This document shows, one piece after another, positions 36,167 through 44,657 of a stretch of DNA of 64,000 nucleotides. Every line of letters starts with the position of its first letter. Within the stretch, counting starts at the first letter, position 1. Under the pieces are notes generated by a model that was not told the origin of the DNA, did not search any database, and saw only the letters and a list, made by a program, of their open reading frames with translations. A program made the translations under genes and the position numbers. Source of the stretch: Blastococcus_B deserti (GTDB taxonomy: Bacteria > Actinomycetota > Actinomycetes > Mycobacteriales > Geodermatophilaceae); NCBI RefSeq assembly GCF_042682525.1, contig NZ_JBHUHP010000001.1, positions 372,001 through 436,000 of the forward strand, read 5' to 3'.

Positions 36167-37321
36167 GTGGGTAGCAACACCGCGCTATACGCCCTCACCG
36201 AGGAGCACGAGGCGATCCGGGCCGCCGTCCGTGAGATCGCCGAGCGAGAGATCGCGCCGTTCGCGGCGGAGGTCGACGCCGCCTCCCGCTATCCGATCGA
36301 GGCCCAGAAGGCCCTCACGGCCGCGGGCTTCCACGCCACCCACATCCCCGAGCAGTACGGCGGCGAGGGCGCCGACGCGATCGCGACCTGCATCGTCATC
36401 GAGGAGGTCGCCCGGGTCGACGCGAGCGCCTCGCTGATCCCGGCGGTGAACAAGCTGGGCTCGATGCCGATCATCCTGTCCGGTTCCGAGGACGTGAAGC
36501 AGCAGGTCCTCCCGTCGATCGCGGCCGGCGACGCCATGATCAGCTACGGGCTCTCCGAGCGCGAGGCGGGCTCCGACGCCGCCGCGATGAAGACCCGCGC
36601 CCGCCTCGACGGCGGTTCGTGGGTGCTCAACGGCGCCAAGGCGTGGATCACCAACTCCGGCGTCTCCGAGTGGTACACGGTCATGGCCGTGACCGACCCG
36701 GAGAAGGGCGCCAACGGCATCTCCGCGTTCGCCGTCCACCGGGACGACCCCGGCTTCGCCGTCGGGCCAAAGGAACGCAAGATGGGCATCAAGGGCTCGC
36801 CCACCTGCGAGCTCTACTTCACCGACTGCACCATCCCGGCCGACCGCATCGTCGGGGTGCCGGGCACGGGGTTCAAGACCGCGCTGCGGACGCTGGACTT
36901 CACCCGCCCGACCATCGGCGCGCAGGCCGTCGGCATCGCCCAGGGCGCGCTCGACGCCGCGGTCGCCTACGTCAAGGACCGTCGCCAGTTCGGCAAGGCG
37001 ATCAGCGAGTTCCAGGGCGTGCAGTTCATGCTCGCCGACATGGAGATGAGGATCGAGGCGGCCCGCCACCTCGTCTACGTCGCCGCCGCCGCGGGGGAGC
37101 AGGGCCGGCCCGACGTCACCCGCGTCTCCGCCTCGGCCAAGGCGTTCGCCTCCGACGTCGCCATGCAGGTGACCACCGACGCCGTCCAGCTGTTCGGCGG
37201 GGCCGGCTACACCCAGGACTTCCCCGTCGAGCGGATGATGCGCGACGCGAAGATCACGCAGATCTACGAGGGCACCAACCAGGTGCAGCGCATGGTGATC
37301 GCACGGAGTCTCCTGAAGTAG
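36167..37321 (+). CDS. Acyl-CoA dehydrogenase
   Basis: A 384-residue flavoenzyme that introduces the alpha-beta double bond into acyl-CoA. YGLSEREAGSDAAAMKT and WITNSG are the FAD-domain signatures. The conserved active-site glutamate lies in the C-terminal QIYEGTNQVQRMVIARSLL; a Glu at this place is typical of short/medium-chain enzymes. The family's RRQFGKAISEFQGVQ segment is also present. GTG 36167 gives a start at the conserved N-terminal helix and follows the -10 box by 6 bp. The substrate chain length cannot be fixed from sequence. Confidence 0.93.
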   Translation: MGSNTALYALTEEHEAIRAAVREIAEREIAPFAAEVDAASRYPIEAQKALTAAGFHATHIPEQYGGEGADAIATCIVIEEVARVDASASLIPAVNKLGSMPIILSGSEDVKQQVLPSIAAGDAMISYGLSEREAGSDAAAMKTRARLDGGSWVLNGAKAWITNSGVSEWYTVMAVTDPEKGANGISAFAVHRDDPGFAVGPKERKMGIKGSPTCELYFTDCTIPADRIVGVPGTGFKTALRTLDFTRPTIGAQAVGIAQGALDAAVAYVKDRRQFGKAISEFQGVQFMLADMEMRIEAARHLVYVAAAAGEQGRPDVTRVSASAKAFASDVAMQVTTDAVQLFGGAGYTQDFPVERMMRDAKITQIYEGTNQVQRMVIARSLLK

Positions 37322-37958
37322 CGGCCGGTCCTCGGGGGACCGGGTCACGAACGGCTGAGCACGGCCCGCGCAGGGGCGCCTCAGCGCCCGGGATGCGCAG
37401 CGGCAGACAGGTGGGGTCCCACCAGCCCGGGTCGACCGCCCGCAGGTCGAGCGTCTCGAGGATGGTGACGCCGGCGCGGAGGAACGTCTCATGCGTGGGC
37501 GCCCGGTCCCGGGACGAGGCGCTGGACAGGTAGTCGATGCCCACGAGCCGGATGCCGCCCGGTGAGCGCGGCGGCGGCGTCCGAAGCGACCGCGACGACT
37601 CCTCCACGAACGTCGGCGCCTTCCACAGCGCCGAGTTCGACGTCCTGAGGAGGACCCGCACCGCTCCGTCGGGGATGTCCCGGCGGCTCAGTGCCGCGGC
37701 GTCGATGTCGCCGTGCTCCGCTGCCGCGTCCACCACCCAGGCCGGCCCGAGCAGGGTCTCGATCGGGACGGCGTCGACGCCGGGCTGACCGTCGAGGAAG
37801 TGCACCGGTGCGTCGACGTGGGTCCCGCAGTGCAGCCAGCACGTCAGGGACGAGACGTTCGCCGGATCACCGTGAGCCCGGTGCTGCACGCGTCGGACCT
37901 CCATCTCGGTGTCGCCGGGGTACAGCGGCGCCAGACCGGGAACCAGGGGCACGGTCAC
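37254..37958 (-). CDS. Cyclase family protein (KynB-like metal-dependent hydrolase), C-terminus apparently frameshifted
   Basis: 234 residues as read. It belongs to the cyclase family (PF04199 type), which includes kynurenine formamidase. LYPGDTEMEV near the start, CGTHVDAPVHF with its metal-binding His/Asp residues, and LDLRAVDPGWWDPTCLPLRI near the end are typical. As read, it runs on for ~45 non-conserved residues through a terminator and into the end of the acyl-CoA dehydrogenase gene. Adding one base in the run at about 37378-37381 would give the usual APARAVLS-type ending and a stop at 37345. The GTG start at 37958 is a guess: no ribosome binding site is visible, and no start codon occurs in the conserved RYVDV stretch just before it. 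Confidence 0.7.
   Translation of the reverse strand: MTVPLVPGLAPLYPGDTEMEVRRVQHRAHGDPANVSSLTCWLHCGTHVDAPVHFLDGQPGVDAVPIETLLGPAWVVDAAAEHGDIDAAALSRRDIPDGAVRVLLRTSNSALWKAPTFVEESSRSLRTPPPRSPGGIRLVGIDYLSSASSRDRAPTHETFLRAGVTILETLDLRAVDPGWWDPTCLPLRIPGAEAPLRGPCSAVRDPVPRGPAATSGDSVRSPCAAPGWCPRRSA
37325..37343. terminator. Bidirectional terminator hairpin
   Basis: A perfect 7-bp stem (CCGGTCC with GGACCGG) and 5-nt loop, 3 bp after the acyl-CoA dehydrogenase stop. It sits 1 bp before a TGA (minus strand, 37345-37347) that would end the cyclase gene if one missing base is restored. Confidence 0.55.
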
Positions 37959-38035
37959 GTCGACGTAGCGGGTCGCGTCCCCGGGACACCCGCCGGGAGG
38001 ACCTGCGACCGGATTCGAGCGGGCCGGCGGTCCGG

Positions 38036-38863
38036 TCAGCCCTCGCCGAGCAGCCGGGACACCGCGCCGACGCGGGGGTCCCCGGCCATCGCCGCGAGCC
38101 ACGCCCGCCACCCCGGGCGCGAGCGCATCGCCTCCAGCGCGGCCCGGGCGGCCTCCCGGTCGCCGCGCTGCGACGCGGCCAGCGCGGCGTAGAGGTCGCG
38201 GGCGCCTTCCGGGGCGAAGACGGCGAGGGTCTCGTAGTCGCGCTCGTCGTAGGCCCGCTGCAGGTTGCGGAGCATGCGCAGCTGCGCGACGGGGTCTCCC
38301 GAGTCGTCGACCCGCAGATCGGCCCGCACGCCGTCGTCCTCGTCGGTCGCCGGCTGGCCGCTGACCACGAGCAGCGCCGCGGACTGGCGCCCCCGCAGGT
38401 CGCCCCCGGCGTCCTGCCCGGCCGTGAGCGCCGCCAGCAGCCGGTCGGCCAGGTCGCCGCGCGCGGCCGCGAGGGCGGTCGCCATCGCCGGCAGGACCTC
38501 GTCGGACGCGAGCATGTTGCCCTGCACGCTGAACCCGTCACCGGTCAGGTGCCCGCAGACCGGGAACGACCCCGGACCGGTGTCGGCGGCGACCTCACCG
38601 GTCGCACCGAGGACGGCGATCTGCCGGTCGGCGTCCTCCGCGGAGTGGGCGGCCCGGCGCACCAGGACGGCAGGCGGGGTGCCGTCGGCGAGCCCGCCCA
38701 GGAGGCTCCCGCCGAGACCGCGCCGGCTGCGGGCCTGCACGGCCACCACCCCCACTCCGGCCCGTGCCGCCGGGACGGCGCGGCCCACGGCCAGGATGCA
38801 GGAGGAGACGGCGACCCCCAGCTCGCCGGTGTCCGCGTCGTGCGCGAGGGCGGAGAACGTCAC
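38036..38863 (-). CDS. DUF1028 family protein
   Basis: A 275-residue protein beginning VTFSALAHDADTGELGVAVSSCILAVG, the DUF1028 opening: an Ntn-hydrolase-like fold whose mature N-terminus is often a Thr/Ser/Cys after processing. GNMLASDEVLPAM, in the middle, is another family block. Members are of uncertain function, some linked to peptidoglycan-type substrates. GTG 38863 overlaps the stop of the upstream TIGR03089 gene by 4 bp, so the two are coupled. The last ~50 residues are a helical extension. Confidence 0.8.
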   Translation of the reverse strand: MTFSALAHDADTGELGVAVSSCILAVGRAVPAARAGVGVVAVQARSRRGLGGSLLGGLADGTPPAVLVRRAAHSAEDADRQIAVLGATGEVAADTGPGSFPVCGHLTGDGFSVQGNMLASDEVLPAMATALAAARGDLADRLLAALTAGQDAGGDLRGRQSAALLVVSGQPATDEDDGVRADLRVDDSGDPVAQLRMLRNLQRAYDERDYETLAVFAPEGARDLYAALAASQRGDREAARAALEAMRSRPGWRAWLAAMAGDPRVGAVSRLLGEG

Positions 38864-39666
38864 TCCTCGCCGCCCGTCCGGCCCAGCTCGCGGACGCCGT
38901 CGACCCGGACGCCCAGAGTGGCAGTCACGCGCTCGGTGGCGGCGCGGCCGGGCAGCCGCTCGACATCGACGTTCCGGCACAGGACCAGGGAGGCGCCCAC
39001 GGCCAGGGGTGCCAGCAACCACGCCACGGGGCCGGCCTCCGTGGCGGTCCGCTCGTCGACCAGGACGCGGTCGTCGGGACCCAGGCCGAGCCGCCCGGCC
39101 AGCTCGGCCGCCGCCTCCACCAGCCCGCCCAGGCCGAGCTCGAGACCGCCGGCCAGCAGCCCGGGCGCAGCCGGGTCGGGCAGGGCGTAGGGGACGAAGC
39201 GGTCGCCCGCCGTACGGACCTCGAGCGCGAAGTCACGGGCTGGTCCGGCGTACCCGGTCATCCCCGCTCCCAGAGGGTGCAGCGACAGGCCCAGCAGCTC
39301 CGCGTCCCCGGCCGACTCCTCCAACGCGGGCAGGCGGTCCTGCGCGGCGAGGACGACGTCGACGCCGACGAGGCGGTCCTCGTCCTCGGCAGCGGTGTCG
39401 AGCACCGCGGCGCCGCAGCTCCACACGCCGAGCAGCACGGCGGCGGTCTGCCAGTGCACCGGGAGGGCCACCGCGACGGTGCTGCCCGGGCCGACGTCGA
39501 ACTCGTCCTGCAGCAGGTTCGCCGTCTTCGCGACCCAGTTGTCCAGCGTCGTGGCCGAGAGCTCGACCCGCTCGCCGGTGGCGTCGTCGTAGTGGGTGAG
39601 CAGTGGCCGGGCCGGGTCGCGGTCCCGGACGTTCGCGAGCAGGGCGGCGGGACCGGCGGGAAGCAT
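38860..39666 (-). CDS. TIGR03089-type protein (truncated adenylate-forming-like)
   Basis: A 268-residue actinobacterial protein resembling the N-terminal part of AMP-binding acyl-CoA ligases: YDDATGERVELSATTLDNWVAKTANLL aligns with their first strand, here listed as Y-D-D-A-T-G then LSATTLDNW. It lacks the C-terminal lid domain and the usual TSGTTGxPKG loop, so adenylation activity is doubtful. ATG 39666 is chosen over GTG 39672 because a GATCCT box lies 6 bp before it. It is coupled to the DUF1028 gene. Confidence 0.75.
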   Translation of the reverse strand: MLPAGPAALLANVRDRDPARPLLTHYDDATGERVELSATTLDNWVAKTANLLQDEFDVGPGSTVAVALPVHWQTAAVLLGVWSCGAAVLDTAAEDEDRLVGVDVVLAAQDRLPALEESAGDAELLGLSLHPLGAGMTGYAGPARDFALEVRTAGDRFVPYALPDPAAPGLLAGGLELGLGGLVEAAAELAGRLGLGPDDRVLVDERTATEAGPVAWLLAPLAVGASLVLCRNVDVERLPGRAATERVTATLGVRVDGVRELGRTGGEE

Positions 39667-39672
39667 GCCCAC

Positions 39673-39678
39673 AGGATC
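39673..39678 (-). promoter_or_regulatory. Possible -10 box (GATCCT) of the TIGR03089-type gene
   Basis: GATCCT on the minus strand ends 6 bp before the ATG at 39666. Imperfect match to TANNNT. Confidence 0.35.
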
Positions 39679-39727
39679 GCAGGCCGGGACCGGTGGGCGC
39701 CGCCGTAGCCGGCGGCGCCCACCGATG

Positions 39728-41281
39728 TCACCCGCGCTTGGTGGGCGGCTCGCCCTTGTCCAGCGCCTCCTGCGCCGCCTCGGGGTCGTAGGCGCAGGCG
39801 TCCGTGGCGTTCGTGACAGGCGATTCCGACGCAGCGGCCGGCCCCGAGGCCTCCGGAGCGGCCGTCGCCGTGCCGGCGGCGGCGTCCGAGCTGTCGCCCG
39901 ACGGCGCGGGCTCGGCCGGGGTCGGTGCCGGTGCCGGGGTCATGGCCAGCGCCTGCTGGACGGTCGCCCGGATCTCGTCGTAGTCGGGGTAGGCCGGCCG
40001 GATCAGGGTGTCGTCGAAGACCACGCTCTGGATACCGGCGTCCTTCACCTTGAGGGCGAGGTCGGCGAAGTTCCCGACGACCGACTGCGGGATGTCGGTG
40101 CTGACGATGTCCTGCGTCGTCGCCGCGATCTGCTGGTAGCGGGTCAACAGGGTCATAGGGTCGGCGGCCTCGACGATCGCGTTGATCATGCAGCGCTGGC
40201 GGTCCATGCGCTGGTAGTCCGTCAGCCCGAAGCGTCCTCGCGCGTAGTCCAGCGCTCGCTCGCCGTCCATGTGCTGGTTGGGGCCGGGCGCGATGTAGTC
40301 GTCGGGCAGGTAGCCGAGGGAGGGCTCCCCGCCGATCGGCACGTAGTAGTTCACGTTGACCGTGATCCCACCGAGGGCGTCGATCAGCTGGCTGAAGCCC
40401 TCCAGGTTCACCAGGACGAAGTAGTCGATCGTCAGGCCCAGGGCCTCACCGACGCCGACCTTGAGGAATTCGGCGCCGGGATACGTGCTCCCCTCGAAGA
40501 TTTCGGGGTGCTCGTTCGGGCCGTTCCGGTAGACCGCGTTGAGCAGGCTCTCGCTCTCGCTGCCGGCCCAGAACCCGTCCGGGTAGGCGTCGTGGAGTTC
40601 GCTGCCCTCGGGGAAGGGAAGCTCCTCGAGGTTGCGCGGCAGGCTGAACGTCGTGGTCCGGCCGGTGTCGGTGTCGATGCTGGCGACGATGACCGTGTCG
40701 GTGCGCACGCCGGTCCGGCCGTCGCCGCCGTCGCCCCCGAGCAGGAGGACGTTGACCCGGCTCTTGTCCCCCCACGGGTTGCTGGCGGCAGCGCTGGGCA
40801 CCGTGGCGGACTCGACGTCGCCGCCGAACAGGCCGGTGATCAGGTTGCGCTGCACCGACGCGAGGTGGGCCGCTTCGAAGGCGGGTGCGGCAACCCCCAG
40901 GGCCAGCAGCGTGACGAGCAGTCCGCCGAACAAGTGCTGCCTGCGCGTCGTCGAGTCCGGCGCCAGGACGCGGTAGCCCGCGATGACGACGAGGGACCAG
41001 ACGACGGCCAGGCCAACGGCAGCCGCGATGACGAGCAGGAGACCCGTGGGGCTGACCGCCAGGCGCACGGCGATGTGCTGGCCCCCGGTGGCCAGCCAGG
41101 CGGCCAGGGCGACCAGTGCCGCGAAGCCGGCGACCAGGGCCCAGCCGACCCTGCGGTAGCCGGCGGCGAGGAAGGCGGTCCCGGGGATCACGGCGCCGAG
41201 CGTGGTGAGCCCGAGGACGCTACCGAAGCGGGGTGCAGGGATCGTCGCCCGCGGGTCGGCAGCGGAAGGGCGGTGGCTCAT
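39728..41281 (-). CDS. LytR-CpsA-Psr (LCP) family wall-polymer transferase
   Basis: A 517-residue membrane enzyme that moves polyprenyl-linked glycan polymers onto peptidoglycan. Four hydrophobic segments occupy residues ~20-145. The extracellular catalytic domain opens VNVLLLGGDGGDGRTGVRTD with the conserved arginine and aspartates. TTTFSLPRNL and RGRFGLTDYQRMDRQR follow, carrying the phosphate-binding arginines. The C-terminal ~75 residues are Pro/Ala/Ser-rich. The ATG at 41281 has AGAGG directly upstream, which is tight spacing. It faces away from the large polysaccharide locus across a 1.2-kb gap, and attachment of that polymer to the wall is a reasonable job for it. Confidence 0.92.
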   Translation of the reverse strand: MSHRPSAADPRATIPAPRFGSVLGLTTLGAVIPGTAFLAAGYRRVGWALVAGFAALVALAAWLATGGQHIAVRLAVSPTGLLLVIAAAVGLAVVWSLVVIAGYRVLAPDSTTRRQHLFGGLLVTLLALGVAAPAFEAAHLASVQRNLITGLFGGDVESATVPSAAASNPWGDKSRVNVLLLGGDGGDGRTGVRTDTVIVASIDTDTGRTTTFSLPRNLEELPFPEGSELHDAYPDGFWAGSESESLLNAVYRNGPNEHPEIFEGSTYPGAEFLKVGVGEALGLTIDYFVLVNLEGFSQLIDALGGITVNVNYYVPIGGEPSLGYLPDDYIAPGPNQHMDGERALDYARGRFGLTDYQRMDRQRCMINAIVEAADPMTLLTRYQQIAATTQDIVSTDIPQSVVGNFADLALKVKDAGIQSVVFDDTLIRPAYPDYDEIRATVQQALAMTPAPAPTPAEPAPSGDSSDAAAGTATAAPEASGPAAASESPVTNATDACAYDPEAAQEALDKGEPPTKRG

Positions 41282-42496
41282 CCTCTGCGACGTCGGGCGA
41301 CCGGCTTCGTCACCGCCGGCCGGTCGCGCCCGCGGACGGGGCGGACGGCCGGCGCGGGGGTCCAGGCGAGGAGGGAGCGCGCGAGCGCCCAACGTCCCCG
41401 CGCGCGGGTCGTATGGTCGGCTCACCGGCTTCCTCACTGTCGGGGATGTGACGGTCCAGTCCGACAGAACGCAGCGCGCCTGTGTGATGCTGGCGTTCCG
41501 TCGTCGGCGAACGAAGCTGATGGTAAGCACGCAAGCCATTGCCGGTGGACGTTCGACACCCCCGGGTCGTGATACCTCCTACCCGTCGAGCACGGGCGTT
41601 CACATCGGCCGCAGACGCCACAGACGGCGCCGGATGTGCCGCCGCCCCGCCGGTCGTGCGGGCGGCGGGGAAGGGGTACCCGCGGGAGCCGGTCGGCCCC
41701 GGGGGAGCGCACCGCCCAGCGCCCCCCGACGGGACACCCACCCATCACCAGGCTCGCCGTCCGCGGACGGCGCTGGGCCCGTGGCCTCGGGGCGGCTGTC
41801 ACGGTGAGGTGCGGGCGCACCTGTGGCACGGCATCCCGTGTCCGCACAGCTGCCACCACGGGAAGGGCGCCACGAGGCCACATCGGGTTCGGCGTCGGCA
41901 TCACGCGGAACTGCCGTGCCGCTGGGGCACGAGGTGGGTCGGGACCCGGACCGCCGAGGCATGGCCTTCGTGCCGGCGAGGTGGGCGCCGGAACGGCATC
42001 GTCGCGCCGTAGTGCCGCCCTGTGCCCAGGTTCTCCGACGACGGGTTGCCGGTGGGTGCGGCGAGGGACACGTCGATCCGGCGGCAGGCTTCCGCAGAGG
42101 CGTCGCCGGTAGCCAGCGGTCCCCGGACGCCGGCACGTGTCCCCCCGACAGGTCGGCAGTACCACCAGGGGGTGGTGACAGGAAAGGTCGCCACAGGCGG
42201 GGCCGGATGCAACAGGCGCTTCCGACGCGACGACGCTCGTGCCGTCCTCGACCGCGCCCCCTTCCGGCCTCCGCGCGGATGGCCCACGCGCTGGAGGACC
42301 ACCGCCCTGCGGCGGTGACGGACCCTTCCGGTCCATGCATGCGGTGCCCGTGTGACTCGTGTGACGGCAGAGGCCCGAATTCGATCCGGGGCCTGTCACT
42401 CAGAGTGGTTGGAACCGTACTCTCGGGACACCGCAGGAGTGAGGGCTCTCCAGAGCCACCTCGGCCACGTCTCTCAGCGAAGGAAGTGCCCGCCGG
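41282..42496. other. 1.2-kb divergent intergenic region without a convincing gene
   Basis: Reading frames here show no family motif, and none has a usable ribosome binding site. Near the right end are two adjacent hairpins: a 7-bp stem at 42300-42317 (CACCGCC with GGCGGTG) and a 5-bp stem at 42320-42334. A direct repeat of GTGTGAC follows at 42350 and 42359, and then a TACTCT at 42418-42423. These look like leader or operator elements for the operon starting at 42497. The remainder may be degenerate coding DNA or an undetected RNA. Confidence 0.5.
42350..42365 (+). promoter_or_regulatory. Direct repeat GTGTGAC x2, possible operator
   Basis: Two GTGTGAC copies 9 bp apart, start to start, about 130 bp upstream of the first gene of the polysaccharide operon and 52 bp before a TACTCT -10-like box. 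No known regulator is assigned. Confidence 0.35.
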
Positions 42497-43579
42497 ATGA
42501 TCGCACCTCGCCTGGTCGTCGTCGGGGGCGGGTTCTACGGCTCCTCTCTCGCGGCTCACCTGGCTCGGGAAGGCGCTTCGGTCACCCTCCTCGAGGCGCG
42601 CCGCGACCTCCTCGGCGGAGCCAGCTACTTCAATCAGGCGCGGGTGCACGGGGGCTATCACTACCCCCGCTCGCTGCGCACCGCCGGGCGCAGTCAGGCC
42701 AGCTACGCCGCTTTCATGTCGCGCTATGCCGACTGCGTCGTCGACGACTTCCTCTGCATCTACGCCGTGGCGCGGGGGTCGCTCACCAACGCCCGCAAGT
42801 TCCGTCGGGTGTGCGAGCACATCGGGGCGCCCCTGATGGACGCACCGGCCGGCGTCCGGCGGCTGTTCAACCCGGCGCTGATCGAGGCCTCGTGGGTGAC
42901 CCGCGAATCCGTCTTCGACTCGCTCAAGTTGCGGGAGATCGTCCGTCAGGAGCTGGACGACGCCCGGGTCACCGTCCGCCTCGGAGCCCGCGTGACCGCG
43001 GTGGAGGAGGGGCCGGCGAGCGCCGAGGTCATCCTGGAGGACGGCCAGGCGCTCACCGCCGACCGTGTGCTCGTGTGCACCTACGGGGAGACGATCGGCG
43101 CCCTGCCCGATGACGTCGGGTACTCGGGCCTGCACTGCGAGCCCTGCGAGATGGCCCTCGTGGACCTGCCCGACGACCTGCGCGGGAAGGGCATCACCGT
43201 CATGGACGGCCCGTACTTCTCGCTCATGCCGTTCCCCTCGACGCCGTACCACACGCTCAGCCACGTGCGGTACACCCCGCACGGCGCCCAGCCCTCCTAC
43301 GAGGCGGCGCAGGCCGCGCTACGCAGCGGGCTGGCCAGCCGCGCGGATTTCATGCTGCGGGACGCGATCCGCTACGTCCCCTCACTCCGCGACGCCGTCC
43401 ACCGCGAGTCCCTGTGGGGGGTCAAGACGGTGCCGGCGCGCCGCGACGGTGACGACGCCCGGCCCATCGTCATGCGTCGATCCGGCGGGGGCCGCGTCAT
43501 GTCCCTGCTCGGCTCGAAGATCGACAACATCGGTGACGCACTCCGAGTAGCAGAGGAGCACCTCCGTGACGCTGTCTGA
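42497..43579 (+). CDS. FAD-dependent oxidoreductase (DAO family)
   Basis: A 360-residue flavoprotein of the D-amino-acid oxidase/glycine oxidase fold. The Rossmann motif VVGGGFYGSSLAAHLAREG is at the N-terminus, LLEAR follows, and the C-terminal SLLGSKIDNIGDAL is the second FAD contact. A GGASYFNQARVHGGYHYPRS block near residue 45 is distinctive. It is the first gene of a seven-gene overlapping operon with a sugar epimerase and isomerase, which suggests it oxidises a sugar or amino-sugar intermediate rather than an amino acid; that is inference. ATG 42497 has AAGGAAG upstream at a rather long spacing. The gene overlaps the next by 14 bp. Confidence 0.85.
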   Translation: MIAPRLVVVGGGFYGSSLAAHLAREGASVTLLEARRDLLGGASYFNQARVHGGYHYPRSLRTAGRSQASYAAFMSRYADCVVDDFLCIYAVARGSLTNARKFRRVCEHIGAPLMDAPAGVRRLFNPALIEASWVTRESVFDSLKLREIVRQELDDARVTVRLGARVTAVEEGPASAEVILEDGQALTADRVLVCTYGETIGALPDDVGYSGLHCEPCEMALVDLPDDLRGKGITVMDGPYFSLMPFPSTPYHTLSHVRYTPHGAQPSYEAAQAALRSGLASRADFMLRDAIRYVPSLRDAVHRESLWGVKTVPARRDGDDARPIVMRRSGGGRVMSLLGSKIDNIGDALRVAEEHLRDAV

Positions 43580-44657
43580 CATCCAGGCGCCTCGCGCCGT
43601 CCCGGCCCCGCGTAGGACGGGTGTGGAGCCGGCGGAGCTGGTTCTGCGCACGCCGGCTCCCGACCGGAGCGCGAGCACGTTCGTGAGCGTGGTCGTGATC
43701 GCCGAGGGCCCGGCGGCCCAGATCGAGAGCGACCTGACCGCCCTCGACGCCGCCCTGTCCGCCGCCTACCCGGTGCACGAGATCGTCCTGGTCCTGTCCG
43801 GCGCCCGGGGCCGGCAGCCCTGGGCGCGGGCCCTCGCCCGGCGGCAGGCCAACCTGCAGGTGCTCGGCCTCCTGCACGAGTGCACCGACGAGGTGGCCTT
43901 CACCGCCGGGCTCGACGGGGCCCTCGGCGACGTCGTCGTGACCGCCCGCCTGGGCGTCGACGCGCCGACGGACGTCGTCCGGTGCGCGAGCATGGTGGAC
44001 GACGACACGGGCATCGTGGTCGGCGTCGACAGGGCCGCCGGTGGGGGCCGCCGGCTGGCCCTCGGCCTGAGCCGTCGGCTCGCCCGCTACGGCATGCGGG
44101 ACGACGACATCGCGTCGGTGAGCCTGGGCCTGCGGGCATACAGCCGGCAGGCGCTGGACGCCTGGCTCCCGCGGCGCGACCGGGACCGCGTCCTGCGGCT
44201 GTTGCCGTCGCTGTCCGGCTACCCCTCCGCTGTCCTGGACTACACCCCGGGCACGCGAGCCCATGCGCGGTCGACCACCAGCCTGCGCCAGGTGCTGCGC
44301 TCGATCTTCTACGCCAGCGCGCGGCCGCTGCGGCTGGCCGTCGGTATCTCGGTCACCGCGAGCGTGATCAATCTGCTGTACGCCCTCTACGTCGTGATCG
44401 TCGGGGTCTTCAAGGGCGCCGTCGCCGGCTGGACGTCGACGAGCCTGCAGACCAGCGTGATGTTCTTTCTCATCTGCGTGGTCATCGCGATCATGGCCGA
44501 GTTCATGTACCAGTCGAACGAGACGGCGAACGAACGGCCCGCCTACCGGGTGGCGTTCGAGGCGACGAGCGCGGTGCAGAACGCGCGAGACATGCTGAAC
44601 GTAGAGGCTCAGGGCGCCGCCGCGGTGCGGTCCGACGACGGTCGGGTGGCGTCATGA
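43566..44657 (+). CDS. GtrB-like GT2 protein apparently lacking catalytic aspartates
   Basis: A 363-residue protein with the GtrB/DPM layout: a GT2 Rossmann domain of ~215 residues and two C-terminal membrane helices (VGISVTASVINLLYALYVVI and MFFLICVVIAIMAEFMY). Expected active-site segments are altered: the VDDGS-like strand reads IVLVLSGARG, and the DADLQDPPE-like motif reads ARLGVDAPTD. So the metal- and nucleotide-binding aspartates appear to be missing. The segment before the helices (STTSLRQVLRSIFYASARPLRL) is well conserved. It may be a non-catalytic partner or use an altered mechanism. GTG start; it overlaps both neighbours. Confidence 0.75.
   Translation: MTLSDIQAPRAVPAPRRTGVEPAELVLRTPAPDRSASTFVSVVVIAEGPAAQIESDLTALDAALSAAYPVHEIVLVLSGARGRQPWARALARRQANLQVLGLLHECTDEVAFTAGLDGALGDVVVTARLGVDAPTDVVRCASMVDDDTGIVVGVDRAAGGGRRLALGLSRRLARYGMRDDDIASVSLGLRAYSRQALDAWLPRRDRDRVLRLLPSLSGYPSAVLDYTPGTRAHARSTTSLRQVLRSIFYASARPLRLAVGISVTASVINLLYALYVVIVGVFKGAVAGWTSTSLQTSVMFFLICVVIAIMAEFMYQSNETANERPAYRVAFEATSAVQNARDMLNVEAQGAAAVRSDDGRVAS

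Noticed and set aside
39728..41281. LCP gene extended upstream to about 41539
   Set aside because: The added N-terminus is basic and non-conserved. ATG 41281 begins just before the first membrane helices.
42377..42391. T-arm-like TTCGATC stretch suggesting a tRNA in the gap
   Set aside because: The flanking bases do not form the five-pair T stem, and no acceptor, D or anticodon arm could be placed around it.
41434..42399. Long minus-strand open frame (about 320 codons) in the 1.2-kb gap
   Set aside because: Low-complexity Pro/Arg/Gly composition, no motif, no ribosome binding site. Typical of stop-poor GC-rich non-coding DNA.
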